From RH-AL1 sp965277735 (GTDB taxonomy: Bacteria; Pseudomonadota; Alphaproteobacteria; Rhizobiales; Beijerinckiaceae): a stretch of 64,000 nt of DNA. The notes beneath the pieces are model-generated. The model made no database searches. It had not been told where the DNA came from and saw nothing but the letters and a program-made list of their open reading frames with translations. The stretch is taken from the NCBI GenBank assembly GCA_965277735.1, contig CBDIDO010000003.1, forward strand, positions 2,728,001 to 2,792,000, in the 5' to 3' direction. This document shows positions 21,668 to 30,570 of this stretch, piece by piece; the first letter of the stretch is position 1, and the number at the start of each line of letters is the position of its first letter. The position numbers and the translations under genes are program-made.

Positions 21668-22795
21668 ATGAGGCAGATCGGATCGATCCAGATCCTGCGC
21701 GCTGTCGCCGCGTCGATGGTCGTGCTGGCGCATGCGCAGGACGATGCCGCCTTCGCCGCGGCCAAGAGTGGGCTCGCCTTCGCCCGCTCCAGCCTGCTGC
21801 CGTGGGTCGCCGGCGTCGACCTGTTCTTCGTGATCTCCAGCTTCATCATGGTGCACGCCTCGCAGCGGCTGTTCGGGACACCCGGCGCGGCGCAGGTCTT
21901 CCTGACCCGGCGGACGATCCGCATCCTGCCGCTCTATTGGCTCGTCACCGGCCTCTGGCTCATCGTCGCCGCGCTGCTGGCGCGCAGCGGCCAGGCGCAC
22001 CTGCCGCGCCTCGCCGAGATCGCCACCTCGCTCGGCTTCGTGCCCTACGCGCGGCCGCTCGATGGCGTGGCGCGGCCGATCGTGGCGCTCGGCTGGACGC
22101 TCAATTACGAGATGTTCTTCTACGTCGTCTTCGCCGCGTTCCTGTTCCTGCGCCGCGAGGCGGCGGTCTTCAGTGTGGCAGCCGCCCTTGCGCTGCTGGT
22201 TGCCTTCGGCGCGCTGGCGCATCCGGCCTCGACAGCCCTCGCCTTTTGGAGCGACCCGATCGTGCTTGAGTTCGCGCTCGGCATGGGCATCGCGCTCGCA
22301 GCGCGGCATGGGTTCGCCCTGCCCCGCCCGGCGGCGCTAGCGCTCGCCGTGGTGGCGATCGCCTGCCTCGCGTTCGACTTCGCGCGCATGGGCGACGTCC
22401 CGATCTACGGCGTCGACCCGAGCGGCTTCCCGCGGCTTCTCGCCTGCGGCCTGCCGATGGCCGCGCTGTTCGCCGCGATCGTCCTGGCTCGGCCGGCGCT
22501 CGACACCGACAGCCCGCTTGCAAGACCCCTGCTCCTGCTCGGCGACGCGTCCTACGCGCTCTACCTTTTCCATCCGCTCGTGCTGGTACCTGCGCGCAAG
22601 GTGTATCTCGCGATGCATGTCGCGCCGACGCTCGGGTTCTGGCCGCTGGTGGTTGCGGAGCTGATCGTCGCCGCCCTTTTCGCGATCGCGATCCATCTGT
22701 GGATCGAAATCCCGTCCACGCGCGCACTCAATGCGCGCTTCGCGGATCGTCGATCGGCGGCGTCGCTGCCTGGGACACCCGCCCCCGTCCGCTGA
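21668..22795 (+). CDS. Acyltransferase 3 family membrane protein (OafA/NodX-like)
   Basis: About 375 residues starting MRQIGSIQILRAVAASMVVL. The first ATG at 21632 would add twelve polar residues. The N-terminus carries the family marks: 'Q-LRA-AA--VV--H' (His of LAHAQD), GVDLFFVISSFIM, and a basic loop RRTIRILPLYW. About ten membrane helices are visible, ending in SYALYLFHPLVLVP. These enzymes transfer acetyl or succinyl groups to envelope polysaccharides or lipids at the inner membrane. No glycan genes are adjacent, so the acceptor is unknown. Confidence 0.88.
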   Translation: MRQIGSIQILRAVAASMVVLAHAQDDAAFAAAKSGLAFARSSLLPWVAGVDLFFVISSFIMVHASQRLFGTPGAAQVFLTRRTIRILPLYWLVTGLWLIVAALLARSGQAHLPRLAEIATSLGFVPYARPLDGVARPIVALGWTLNYEMFFYVVFAAFLFLRREAAVFSVAAALALLVAFGALAHPASTALAFWSDPIVLEFALGMGIALAARHGFALPRPAALALAVVAIACLAFDFARMGDVPIYGVDPSGFPRLLACGLPMAALFAAIVLARPALDTDSPLARPLLLLGDASYALYLFHPLVLVPARKVYLAMHVAPTLGFWPLVVAELIVAALFAIAIHLWIEIPSTRALNARFADRRSAASLPGTPAPVR

Positions 22796-22798
22796 GCT

Positions 22799-23263
22799 TC
22801 AGGTGGCGGCCGCCGCCTCGCTCAGCAGACCCAAGCGCGGCCGCCCGAGCGAGAGGATCATCGAGGCGAGCTTCGGCTGTGCGACGACCTCGGCGGCCTG
22901 AAGCGCGGGAAACCACTGGCGCTTGCGCTCGTCGCGCTCGCGCCAATCCGCGAGCTGGGCCTCGACCTCGAGCAGATAGACCATCACGAGGCACGGCTCG
23001 ACGCGGTTGGCGAGCCGCTTCTGGTAGGTGTAGGCGCCGATCGGATGCTTGCCGACCTTACCGGTGACCCCCGCCTCCTCGGCCGCTTCCTGCGCTGCCG
23101 CCTCGTGGTCCTTGCGGCCCTTCATCGGCCAGCCCTTCGGGATGATCCAGCGCCGCGTCTCGCGCGAGGTGACGAGCAGCACCTCGGCGCCGGCCGCACC
23201 ACGGCGGATCGGCAGCGCGCCGACCTGGGCCTTGTAGGAACGTTCGATCCGGCGTCGGGTCAT
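22799..23263 (-). CDS. Nudix hydrolase (Ddp1/DIPP-like)
   Basis: 154 residues. The segment WIIPKGWPMKGRKDHEAAA and the core QEAAEEAGV at about 59-67 make up a Nudix box of the diphosphoinositol/diadenosine polyphosphate subtype ('PKGWP-KG----AA-REA-EEAGV'). The usual Arg of REUXEEXGU is Gln59, while the metal-binding Glu pair EE is present. A preceding VGALPIRRG strand and a following VEPCLVMVYLLEV strand complete the fold. Likely substrates are Ap(n)A, polyphosphorylated inositol-like compounds or capped nucleotides. It is convergent with the acyltransferase (three bases apart) and cytoplasmic. Confidence 0.85.
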   Translation of the reverse strand: MTRRRIERSYKAQVGALPIRRGAAGAEVLLVTSRETRRWIIPKGWPMKGRKDHEAAAQEAAEEAGVTGKVGKHPIGAYTYQKRLANRVEPCLVMVYLLEVEAQLADWRERDERKRQWFPALQAAEVVAQPKLASMILSLGRPRLGLLSEAAAAT

Positions 23264-23481
23264 GACGGGACTTCGCCTGAGAATCGCGACAGCGACAAGT
23301 CTCCTATAGTGGCGAGATTGGCGACAAACTGCGCCGCAATGTCGCGTTCAAGGCTCGAGGACCCGTCCGCGCGCGCCGCGAGGCAGCGCCGTTCGCTTTC
23401 CCTCTGGCCAGAACCCGGCTCGATATGTAAACCGAGGCTCGATCCGCCGAGGGCGGCGGTCGATGAGGTGACGGCGGTCAG

Positions 23482-24129
23482 ATGGCAGTTGCAAACCCCA
23501 CCCAGACGATGACGGCCGGCCCGGACGATCCTTCGAAGCGCGACTTTCTCTATATCGCGACAGGCGCGGTCGGCGCCGTTGGCGCCGCGGCCGCGGTGTG
23601 GCCGCTGATCGACCAGATGCAGCCTGACGCCGCGACGATCGCGGCCGGCGCGCCGCTCGAGGTCAACATCGGCGCCGTTCCGCCCGGCCAGCAAATCATC
23701 GTGAAGTGGCGCGGCCACCCGATCTTCATCGTCAACCGGACCCCCGAGTCGCTGAAGACCCTGCAGGACCCGGAGCTGCTCTCGCGCTTGCGCGATCCCG
23801 ATTCCGAGACCCTGCAGCAGCCGAAATACGCCGAGAACTGGCACCGTTCGGTGAAGCCCGAGTACCTCGTCCTCGTCGGCGTCTGCACCCACCTCGGCTG
23901 CATCCCGAAGTTCGAGCCGGACAAGGCGACCGTGACCCCCGATTGGCTCGGCGGCTATTTCTGCCCCTGCCACGGCTCGAAATACGATCTCTCCGGCCGC
24001 GTCTATTCCGGCGTGCCCGCGCCCTACAACCTGCCGGTGCCGCCCTACACGATCACCGACAAGAAGCTGGTGATCGGCGCCAATCCCGAAGGTCAGACCT
24101 TCGAGCTCGACAGCGTGCTGCAGCTCTAG
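23482..24129 (+). CDS. petA: Rieske iron-sulfur protein of the cytochrome bc1 complex
   Basis: 215 residues. A twin-arginine-like (KR) export/anchor segment SKRDFLYIATGAVGAVGAAA lies at about 18-45. The 2Fe-2S ligands are all present: CTHLGC at 135-140 and CPCHGS at 161-166. The insert between them and the anchor (RDPDSETLQQPKYAENW) is the form I associate with beta/gammaproteobacterial Rieske proteins more than with the usual rhizobial ones. The gene normally leads a petABC operon. Here the next gene is a convergent amidase four bases away, so cytochrome b and c1 genes are not linked. It may be a second, alternative Rieske subunit. Confidence 0.92.
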   Translation: MAVANPTQTMTAGPDDPSKRDFLYIATGAVGAVGAAAAVWPLIDQMQPDAATIAAGAPLEVNIGAVPPGQQIIVKWRGHPIFIVNRTPESLKTLQDPELLSRLRDPDSETLQQPKYAENWHRSVKPEYLVLVGVCTHLGCIPKFEPDKATVTPDWLGGYFCPCHGSKYDLSGRVYSGVPAPYNLPVPPYTITDKKLVIGANPEGQTFELDSVLQL

Positions 24130-24132
24130 CTC

Positions 24133-25593
24133 CTAGCCGAGCGCCGGCAACCGCTCGAGCGGCCGGCTCTCGATCTCGAAAGCGCGCGCAAGCTGCAGCA
24201 GCTCGCGCTCGCCGCCGGGGTGCCCGATCAGCTGCAGCCCGGAGGAGCGCGCAGGCGTGCCGCCGAAGCCCGCAGGCAAGCAGATGACGGGGCAGCCAGA
24301 CAGCGTGCCCGGAATCACCACCTCCATCCAGCGGTGATAGGTATCCATTTGGCGACCGCCGATCTCGCGCGGCCACCGCCAGTCGCGTGGGAACGGGAAG
24401 ACCTGCGCGCTCGGCAGCGCCAGCGCATCGAACCTGTCCAGCAGCCGCAGCATCGTCGCGCGCAGCGCGGTGCGCGTCGCCGACGCCTCGTAGAGGTCCC
24501 TTGCCGAGAGCCGCAGGCCGCCTTCGATCTCGAAGACCATCTCAGGCTTCAGTTTCTCGCGCTGGGCCGGGTCGGCGTAGGTGCCGGCCTGCCGGCCTGC
24601 GATCAACGCGTGACGCCAGACGAGCCAGCAGCGCCACAGGCGTTCCTCGTCGAGGCCGAGCGTCGCCGGCTCGACCTCGCAGCCGGCCGCGGCGAGGGCG
24701 CCCAGCGCGCGCTCGGCAAGCGGCAGGATGCCCGCCTCCATCGGCAACGCGCCATCGAGATCGCCGAGCCAGCCGATACGTCGACCGCAGACGTCGCCGG
24801 CGAGCAACGCGGCCGGCAGCGGCGGCTCGGCCAGCGACAGCGGCGCGCGGGGATCGGCCCCACTCATCACCGAGAGCAGCAGCGAGAGGTCCGCGACAGT
24901 GCGCGCCATCGGGCCGTCGGTGACGAGTTGCGGCGACAGATAGCCTTCAGGTTCCGGCAGCGCCGGCACGCGCCCGGCCGAGGGGCGCAGGCCGAACACG
25001 CCGTTCCAGCCGGCGGGGTTGCGCAGCGAGCCGGCGAAGTCGCTGCCGTCGGCAAGCGGCACCATGCGCAGCGCTAGGGCGACCGCGGCGCCGCCCGAGC
25101 TGCCGCCCGCACTGAGCGCGGGATCAAAGGCGTTGCCCGTCGCGCCGAACACCTCGTTGAACGTGTGCGAGCCGAGCCCGAACTCCGGCGTGTTGGTCGC
25201 GCCGATGAGGATCGCGACGGCAGCCCGCAGCCGCTCGGCAAAGAGCGCATCGTGAGAGGGCACATGATCGTGATGGAGCCGCGAGCCCCAGGTCGTACGC
25301 AGCCCGCGCGTTTGCGCGAGATCCTTCACGGCATGCGGGAATCCATGCAGCGGCCCGCGCGAGACCCCGCGTGCGAGCTCGTCGTCGCAGTGCTCGGCCT
25401 CCGCGAGCAGCGCCTCGGGCGGCCGCAGCGAGACGATGGCGTTGACGGCCGGGTTCGCCACCTCGATTCGCGCCAGATGCGCCGCCATCACCTCGCGGCA
25501 CGACACTTTTCTCGCGCCGATCGTGGCTGAGAGCGCGGTGGCGTCGAGCGACACAATCTCATGAACGGCGGCGGTGGACGGAGGGTTCGACAC
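24133..25593 (-). CDS. Amidase-signature family hydrolase
   Basis: 486 residues with the complete Ser-cisSer-Lys triad: Lys90 in PHAVKDLAQT, Ser165 in SAGGSSGGAA, and nucleophile Ser189 in DFAGSLRNPAGW. TNTPEFGLGS and VFGLRPSAGRVP fit the family. It hydrolyses an amide or carbamate in the cytoplasm, and the substrate cannot be told from sequence. The length is normal and no transit signal is seen. It is convergent with petA and divergent from the DUF3311/symporter operon, so uptake and hydrolysis of an amide compound are conceivable but speculative. Confidence 0.9.
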   Translation of the reverse strand: MSNPPSTAAVHEIVSLDATALSATIGARKVSCREVMAAHLARIEVANPAVNAIVSLRPPEALLAEAEHCDDELARGVSRGPLHGFPHAVKDLAQTRGLRTTWGSRLHHDHVPSHDALFAERLRAAVAILIGATNTPEFGLGSHTFNEVFGATGNAFDPALSAGGSSGGAAVALALRMVPLADGSDFAGSLRNPAGWNGVFGLRPSAGRVPALPEPEGYLSPQLVTDGPMARTVADLSLLLSVMSGADPRAPLSLAEPPLPAALLAGDVCGRRIGWLGDLDGALPMEAGILPLAERALGALAAAGCEVEPATLGLDEERLWRCWLVWRHALIAGRQAGTYADPAQREKLKPEMVFEIEGGLRLSARDLYEASATRTALRATMLRLLDRFDALALPSAQVFPFPRDWRWPREIGGRQMDTYHRWMEVVIPGTLSGCPVICLPAGFGGTPARSSGLQLIGHPGGERELLQLARAFEIESRPLERLPALG

Positions 25594-25680
25594 GGCACTG
25601 CCCTTTCGGCTGGCGTCGGTTTTGCCTTATAGGCGGCGGCCTGATCTCATCCACCCGCGCGGCCGACAGAAGGAAACCAT

Positions 25681-25875
25681 ATGTCGCTGAAATGGCTCGG
25701 GGCGATCGCCTGGCTCGTTCTCCTCGCCGGGATGCCGTTCGCTGACCGGACCGAGCCGTTCGTGCTCGGCTTCCCGTTCGCGCTCGCCTATGGCGTCTTT
25801 TGCACGCTCCTGTCGGCAGCGCTGCTGGCGCTGATCTATGCGCTCGACCCGGCCAACAAGGCCGAAGCCAAGTGA
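25681..25875 (+). CDS. DUF3311 small membrane protein, partner of the downstream symporter
   Basis: 64 residues, two hydrophobic helices: the first at about 5-18 (WLGAIAWLVLLAGM), the second at about 36-53, separated by PFADRTEPFVLGFPFALAYG. The 'P-F--R-EP-VLGFPF--AYG' string is the DUF3311 signature. Its TGA overlaps the GTG start of the sodium/solute symporter by three bases, so the two are translationally coupled. DUF3311 proteins are regularly encoded just before MctP/YhjB-type SSS transporters and are presumed accessory subunits, comparable to YhdT with PanF. Confidence 0.88.
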   Translation: MSLKWLGAIAWLVLLAGMPFADRTEPFVLGFPFALAYGVFCTLLSAALLALIYALDPANKAEAK

Positions 25876-27356
25876 ACGTGGCACATCTGAACATCGCGAG
25901 CTGGATGATCGCCGCAACTGTGGTCTTTGCGCTCGTGATGGGCGTGCGCGGCGGCCGCGGGCGCCCCCAGGTGCTGGAGCAATGGAGCGTCGCCGGGCGC
26001 AGCTTCGGCACGATCCTCGTCTTCCTGCTGATGGCGGGCGAGATCTACACGACCTTCACCTTCCTCGGTGCGTCCGGCTACGCCTACGGCAAAGGTGCGG
26101 CCTCCTACTATATCCTCTGCTACTTCCCGCTCGCCTACGTGCTCTCGTACTGGATGCTGCCGCCGGTCTGGCGCTATGCGCGCGATCACGGTCTCGTCTC
26201 GCAGGCCGGCTTCTTCGCGCGCAAATATGACAGCACCGGGCTCGGCCTCCTCGTCACGATCGTCGGCGTGATTGCGCTCGTGCCCTACCTCGTGCTGCAA
26301 CTGAAAGGCCTCGGCATCATCGTCTCGACGACCAGCTACGGCGCGATCTCGCAGACCACGGGCATCCTCGTGGGCGCCGCAACCATCGCCGCCTTCGTTG
26401 CGGTCTCGGGCATCCATGGTCCCGCTGCGCTGGCGCTCATCAAGGACACGCTCATCATCGTCGTGATCGTGTTCCTCGGCCTCTACCTGCCATGGCGCAT
26501 CGCCGGCGGCATCGAGCCTATGTTCGAGAAGATCGCCGCCACGCATCCTGGATTCCTCGCGTTCCAACCCAAAGGGCAGAGCGTCGCCTGGTTCGATTCG
26601 ACCGTGGCGTTGACGGCGCTCGGCTTCTTCATGTGGCCGCACACGTTCGCCTCCGTCTTCACGGCGCGCGACGAGCGCACGATGCGCCGGAACGCGGTCG
26701 TCGCGCCGCTCTACGGCCTGATGCTGCTGTTCGCGCTGTTTGTAGGCTTCGCAGCGCTCCTCCGCGTGCCGGGGCTCACCGGCAAGGCGATCGACCTCGC
26801 CCTGTTCAAGGTCGCGCTGGCCGAGCTGCCGCCCGTCGCGGTCGGGCTCATCGGCGTCGCCGGGGTGCTGACCGCGCTCGTGCCCGGCGCGATGATGCTC
26901 ACCACCGCCGGGACCACGCTCGCGCGCGACGTCTACCCGCTCGCGCGGCGGGGCGCGACGGATCGGGAGGTGGCGATCGCCGCCAAAATTATCGTGCCGT
27001 TCGTCGCCGCGCTCGCAGTCGTGTTCGCGATCTTCGGCGGCGACACGATCGTCGCACTGCTGCTGATGGGCTATGCGCTTGTCACGCAGCTCGCCCCTGC
27101 CCTTCTGGCGAGCCTCGCCACGCGCAACCCGTTGACGGCCAGGGGTGCGGCCGCCGGCATCATTGTCGGCGTCGCAATCGTTGCGGTGACGAGTCTCACC
27201 AAGGCGACGGTCGCCACCCTGGCGCCTGGGCTGCCGCAATGGATGCTGGATCTCAACATCGGGATCGTGGCGCTTGCGGCCAACGTCCTCGTCGCAGCGG
27301 CGGTCAGTCTCGCCCAGCACGCCGCCGTCCGTGCCACCGCGGCGGCGCCGGGCTGA
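25872..27356 (+). CDS. Sodium/solute symporter (SSS family, MctP-like)
   Basis: 494 residues from GTG 25872, inside the stop of DUF3311. About thirteen membrane helices are visible. SSS marks include QWSVAGRSFGTILVFLLMAGEIYTTF near the start (the 'AGRS' loop with TM1 unwinding residues), the GFFMWPHTFASVFTARDE segment, and GVLTALVPGAMMLTTAGT. The closest recalled subgroup is MctP, which takes up lactate, pyruvate and related monocarboxylates or alanine. Pairing with DUF3311 agrees. No regulator or sensor kinase gene is beside it. It acts in the inner membrane, driven by Na+ or H+. Confidence 0.88.
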   Translation: MNVAHLNIASWMIAATVVFALVMGVRGGRGRPQVLEQWSVAGRSFGTILVFLLMAGEIYTTFTFLGASGYAYGKGAASYYILCYFPLAYVLSYWMLPPVWRYARDHGLVSQAGFFARKYDSTGLGLLVTIVGVIALVPYLVLQLKGLGIIVSTTSYGAISQTTGILVGAATIAAFVAVSGIHGPAALALIKDTLIIVVIVFLGLYLPWRIAGGIEPMFEKIAATHPGFLAFQPKGQSVAWFDSTVALTALGFFMWPHTFASVFTARDERTMRRNAVVAPLYGLMLLFALFVGFAALLRVPGLTGKAIDLALFKVALAELPPVAVGLIGVAGVLTALVPGAMMLTTAGTTLARDVYPLARRGATDREVAIAAKIIVPFVAALAVVFAIFGGDTIVALLLMGYALVTQLAPALLASLATRNPLTARGAAAGIIVGVAIVAVTSLTKATVATLAPGLPQWMLDLNIGIVALAANVLVAAAVSLAQHAAVRATAAAPG

Positions 27357-27359
27357 GCC

Positions 27360-27500
27360 TCATTTCGCCCGAAAATTCCCGTCCTTGTCGCAGCCGAGGA
27401 CCAGAACGGCCAGAAGCGCCGCCATCGCAACGCAAAAGCAAATCGTGAAAAGCGCCGGCTCGGAGAGCCGGATAACGATGTCGGTGCTTGTCGCCTCCAT
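27360..27500 (-). CDS. Single-pass membrane microprotein
   Basis: 46 residues starting MEATSTDIVIRLSEPALFT, then a hydrophobic helix (ICFCVAMAALLAVLVLGC) and a short tail DKDGNFRAK. The ATG at 27500 has a strong GGGAGGGAAGTG site directly upstream, which is why this start is chosen over the longer frame. It ends three bases from the convergent symporter stop. No family was recognised. The two cysteines in the membrane segment and the acidic N-terminus are its only distinctive features. Confidence 0.5.
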   Translation of the reverse strand: MEATSTDIVIRLSEPALFTICFCVAMAALLAVLVLGCDKDGNFRAK

Positions 27501-27706
27501 CACTTCCCTCCCATGCCGGATGACGGGTAGATGAAAGCCCGGCTTGATAATGACCCGAGACATGATCCGGTCCGGTTGGACGTCCGATCGCTTGCAACGT
27601 CGCAACGCGCGCCGTCTGGCGTCACGAGTGTTTCACAACGCGCCGTCGGCACCGCGGGTTGCCGACCCGAAGGTCGCGGGGGGCCTGGCCTGGGGAAAAC
27701 CCACAA

Positions 27707-28378
27707 ATGACGCAGGAGATGGCGATCCCGTTCGACGGCGGCGACGCCCTGCCCGGCCTCCTCGCGACACCCGCCGATGCCTTGGCGTGCCTCGTTCTTG
27801 CCCACGGCGCAGGCGCCGGGATGCGGCACTCTTTCATGGCAGCCCTCGCGGACGGCCTCGCCGCTCGCCGGGTCGCCGTCCTGCGCTACGAGTTTCCCTC
27901 CATGGCGCGCGGCGCCAAGCGGCCGGACCCCCCGAAAATCGCGAAAGCCAGCGTGCGCGCCGCCGTCACTGCCGCGGCCGCGACCGGCCTCCCCCTCATC
28001 GCCGGCGGCAAGTCGTTCGGCGGCCGGATGACGTCGCAGGCGCAGGCTGAGGCGCCGCTGCCCGGTGTGCGCGGCCTCGTGTTCGTGGGCTTTCCGCTGC
28101 ATCCGGCCGGGGCATCCTCGATCGAGCGCGCGGCGCATCTCGCCGCAGTCGCGGTGCCGATGCTGTTCCTGCAGGGGAGCCGCGACGCGCTGGCCGAGGC
28201 CGCGCTGATCGCGGCTGAGGTGGCAAGGCTCGGCTCGCGCGCGACGCTGGCGATGACCGAGGACGCCGACCATTCCTTCCACGTGCCAAAGCGCTCCGGC
28301 CGCACCGACGCCGAGGTGATGGACGCGCTGCTCGACAGGGTCGCGGAATGGGTCGGCGGGGTGCTCCGTAGCCCCTAG
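27707..28378 (+). CDS. Alpha/beta hydrolase of the KANL3/TEX30-like family
   Basis: 223 residues from ATG 27707 (MTQEMAIPFDGG). The frame before it is unlike the family. The fold shows CLVLAHGAGAGMRHSFM (oxyanion loop), AGGKSFGGRM with probable nucleophile Ser103 in a GxSxG-like elbow, a LQGSRDALAE strand carrying the acid, and DADHSFHVPK with the catalytic His. These are the motifs of small 'predicted alpha/beta hydrolase' proteins related to TEX30. The substrate is unknown. It is cytoplasmic, convergent with the aldo/keto reductase and apparently monocistronic. Confidence 0.85.
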   Translation: MTQEMAIPFDGGDALPGLLATPADALACLVLAHGAGAGMRHSFMAALADGLAARRVAVLRYEFPSMARGAKRPDPPKIAKASVRAAVTAAAATGLPLIAGGKSFGGRMTSQAQAEAPLPGVRGLVFVGFPLHPAGASSIERAAHLAAVAVPMLFLQGSRDALAEAALIAAEVARLGSRATLAMTEDADHSFHVPKRSGRTDAEVMDALLDRVAEWVGGVLRSP

Positions 28379-28385
28379 ACTAGCG

Positions 28386-29441
28386 TTACGGCGCCGGGTT
28401 CTGGTGCACCTGGTGGATCGCGTCGATCGCGTCCTCGATCTCTGGCGTGATCGTCACGTCGAGCGAGCCCAGCGCCACGTCGAGCTGCGCGAGGCTCGTC
28501 GCCCCGATGATGTTCGAGGTGACGAATTTCCGCGAGGTGACAAAGGCCAGCGCGAGCTGCGCGGGATCGATCCCGAGCTCGCGGGCCAGCGCGAGATAGC
28601 CATCGATCGCCACCTCGACGCCGGGCTTCTCGTAGCGCTGCCCGCGCTCGAACAGCGTGGTACGCGCTCCCGCCGGCCGCGCGCCGCGCTGGTACTTGCC
28701 GGTGAGGTAACCCTGCCCGAGCGGCGAATAGGCCAGCAAGCCGACATCCTCGCGCAGCGCCATCTCGGCGAGCCCGATCTCGAAGGCGCGGCTGATGAGG
28801 TTGTAGACGTTCTGGATCGCGACGACGCGCGGTCCCTTCCCGGCCTCGGCGAGGTTCACCCAGCGCGCGACGCCCCAGGCTGTCTCGTTCGACAGGCCGA
28901 TGTGGCGCACTTTACCCGCCTCGACGAGCCGGCCGAGCACGCCGAGCGTCTCCTCGATCGGGATCGACTCGTCGCGCTCGGGCAGGCCGCGGAACACGGT
29001 CCCGCCGTCGCCGAACAGCGCGACCTGCCGGTCGGGCCAATGCACCTGGTAGAGATCGATGTAGTCGGTGCGCAGGCGGCGCAGCGACTGCTCGACGGCA
29101 TGCTTGACGTTTTCAGCATCGAGCTTGGTGCCCTGCCCGTCCGGCCGCAGCCAGTTCGCGCGCCCGCGGCCCGAGACCTTGGTCGCGATGACCACCTTGT
29201 CGCGGCCGCCCCGCGCGGCGAGCCAGGAGCCGATGATCTTCTCCGTCGCGCCCTGCGTCTCCGCCTTCGGCGGGACCGCGTAGATTTCGGCGGTGTCGAC
29301 GAAATTGACGCCCGCCGCGACCGCCCGATCGAGCTGCGCGTGGCCGTCGGCCTCCGTGTTCTGCTCGCCGAAGGTCATCGTGCCGAGGCAGAGCGAAGTG
29401 ACCTCGAGGCCGGTGCGGCCGAGGCGGCGTTTTTCCATCAT
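28386..29441 (-). CDS. Aldo/keto reductase (Tas-like)
   Basis: 351 residues from the ATG pair at 29441/29438 (MMEKRRLGRTGLEV). The AKR pattern is clear: LCLGTMTFGEQN, FVDTAEIYAVPP with catalytic Asp/Tyr, VVIATKVSGRG with Lys, DLYQVHWPDR with His, and the C-terminal NADPH-binding NIIGATSLAQLD. The long insertion and overall length resemble E. coli Tas. Typical reactions are NADPH-dependent reductions of aldehydes, ketones or sugars, with the substrate not predictable. It is divergent from livH across a 265-base gap that contains a palindrome at 29500-29516. Confidence 0.92.
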   Translation of the reverse strand: MMEKRRLGRTGLEVTSLCLGTMTFGEQNTEADGHAQLDRAVAAGVNFVDTAEIYAVPPKAETQGATEKIIGSWLAARGGRDKVVIATKVSGRGRANWLRPDGQGTKLDAENVKHAVEQSLRRLRTDYIDLYQVHWPDRQVALFGDGGTVFRGLPERDESIPIEETLGVLGRLVEAGKVRHIGLSNETAWGVARWVNLAEAGKGPRVVAIQNVYNLISRAFEIGLAEMALREDVGLLAYSPLGQGYLTGKYQRGARPAGARTTLFERGQRYEKPGVEVAIDGYLALARELGIDPAQLALAFVTSRKFVTSNIIGATSLAQLDVALGSLDVTITPEIEDAIDAIHQVHQNPAP

Positions 29442-29499
29442 GTCAGGTGAAATCCTTGAGCTGAAGACACTGCTTGAGCACAGCTGCCGAGACAGCACA

Positions 29500-29516
29500 T
29501 TCAAGTCGAGCTTGAA
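29500..29516. promoter_or_regulatory. Palindrome upstream of the aldo/keto reductase
   Basis: TTCAAG-N5-CTTGAA, perfect six-base arms, 59 bases upstream of the reductase start and about 190 bases before livH. Nearby CTTGAG copies (at about 29456 and 29473) hint at repeated half sites. It could be an operator for an unlinked regulator. This is based on position and symmetry only. Confidence 0.3.
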
Positions 29517-29706
29517 CCGGTGCACTCGCACCGGATGTCAGGCTTTTACGGACGCTCGATGATAGCGGCCTGCTGCGCCGTCGCATACCCATCTGTCGAA
29601 ATGCGGGGGTGCCGACCAGCCGCGCGGCGTTGACCGCTCCTTCGAAACCGCTACTCCGGTCCGGCACCGCGCCCTTTGAGAGGCGCGCACGGGAGGAGCC
29701 CTTCGC

Positions 29707-30570
29707 TTGACGTTCTTCGTCCAGCAGATCCTGAACGGCCTGACGATCGGCTGCGTGTACGCCCTCGTCGCGCTCGGGCTGACGCTCGTCTACGGCATCC
29801 TCCAAATCCCGAATTTCTCGCACGGCGCGCTGTTCACGATCGGCGCCTACGCAGCCTTCGCCCTCATCGAGCGCTTTCATGCCAATTTCTGGCTGGCGCT
29901 CGTCGGCGCGGCGGCGGTCGCGGCCATCGTCGCGATGCTCACCGAGCGGCTCGTCTTCGAGCCGTTGCGCAAAGCGCCACCGCTGCACGACATGATCGCG
30001 GCGATCGGCCTGCTGCTTTTCTTCGAGGCCGGCCTCCAGGCGGCCTTCGGCGCCGACTTCCAGCGCATCGCGCCGCCCGTCTCCGCGATCTACCACCTCG
30101 ACGGACTCACTCTGCCGGCGCAGCGGCTCCTCGTTATCGCGGCGGCCTTCCTGCTCATGATTCTCCTGCATCTCTTCCTCACGCGCACGACGGCCGGCGC
30201 GACGATCGTCGCCACCGCGCAGAACCGCCAGGGTGCGGCCCTCGTCGGCATCGATCCGACGCGCGTCTCGATCATGACCTTCGCGATCTCCGGCGCGCTC
30301 GCGGCGGTCGCCGCCGTGCTCTACGCGCCGATCAGCCTCGTCGCCCCGACGATGGGCGAGCTCGTCATCACCAAGGCCTTCGTCATCATCGTGCTCGGCG
30401 GCATGGGCAGCGTGCCGGGTGCCATCGTCGGCGGCCTGGTGATCGGCTTCGCCGAGGCGTTCGGCGCCTTCTACGTCTCAACCGACTACAAGGACATCAT
30501 CGCCTTCGCGCTGCTCACGCTGATCCTGTCGGTCCGCCCACAGGGTCTCTTCGGCAAGTTGGCGCAATGA
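29707..30570 (+). CDS. livH: Branched-chain amino acid-type ABC transporter permease LivH
   Basis: 287 residues from TTG 29707 (LTFFVQQILNGLTIG), with GGAGG eight to twelve bases upstream. About eight membrane helices are visible. Family text includes GCVYALVALGLTLVYGIL, NFSHGALFTIGAYAAF and the cytoplasmic EAA-like GIDPTRVSIMTFAISGALAAVAA. It pairs with LivM in the inner membrane to form the channel of a HAAT-family importer. Its stop overlaps livM by four bases (ATGA). The operon livH-livM-livG-livF-binding protein is complete. Substrate could be amino acids, amides or aromatic acids. Confidence 0.92.
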   Translation: MTFFVQQILNGLTIGCVYALVALGLTLVYGILQIPNFSHGALFTIGAYAAFALIERFHANFWLALVGAAAVAAIVAMLTERLVFEPLRKAPPLHDMIAAIGLLLFFEAGLQAAFGADFQRIAPPVSAIYHLDGLTLPAQRLLVIAAAFLLMILLHLFLTRTTAGATIVATAQNRQGAALVGIDPTRVSIMTFAISGALAAVAAVLYAPISLVAPTMGELVITKAFVIIVLGGMGSVPGAIVGGLVIGFAEAFGAFYVSTDYKDIIAFALLTLILSVRPQGLFGKLAQ

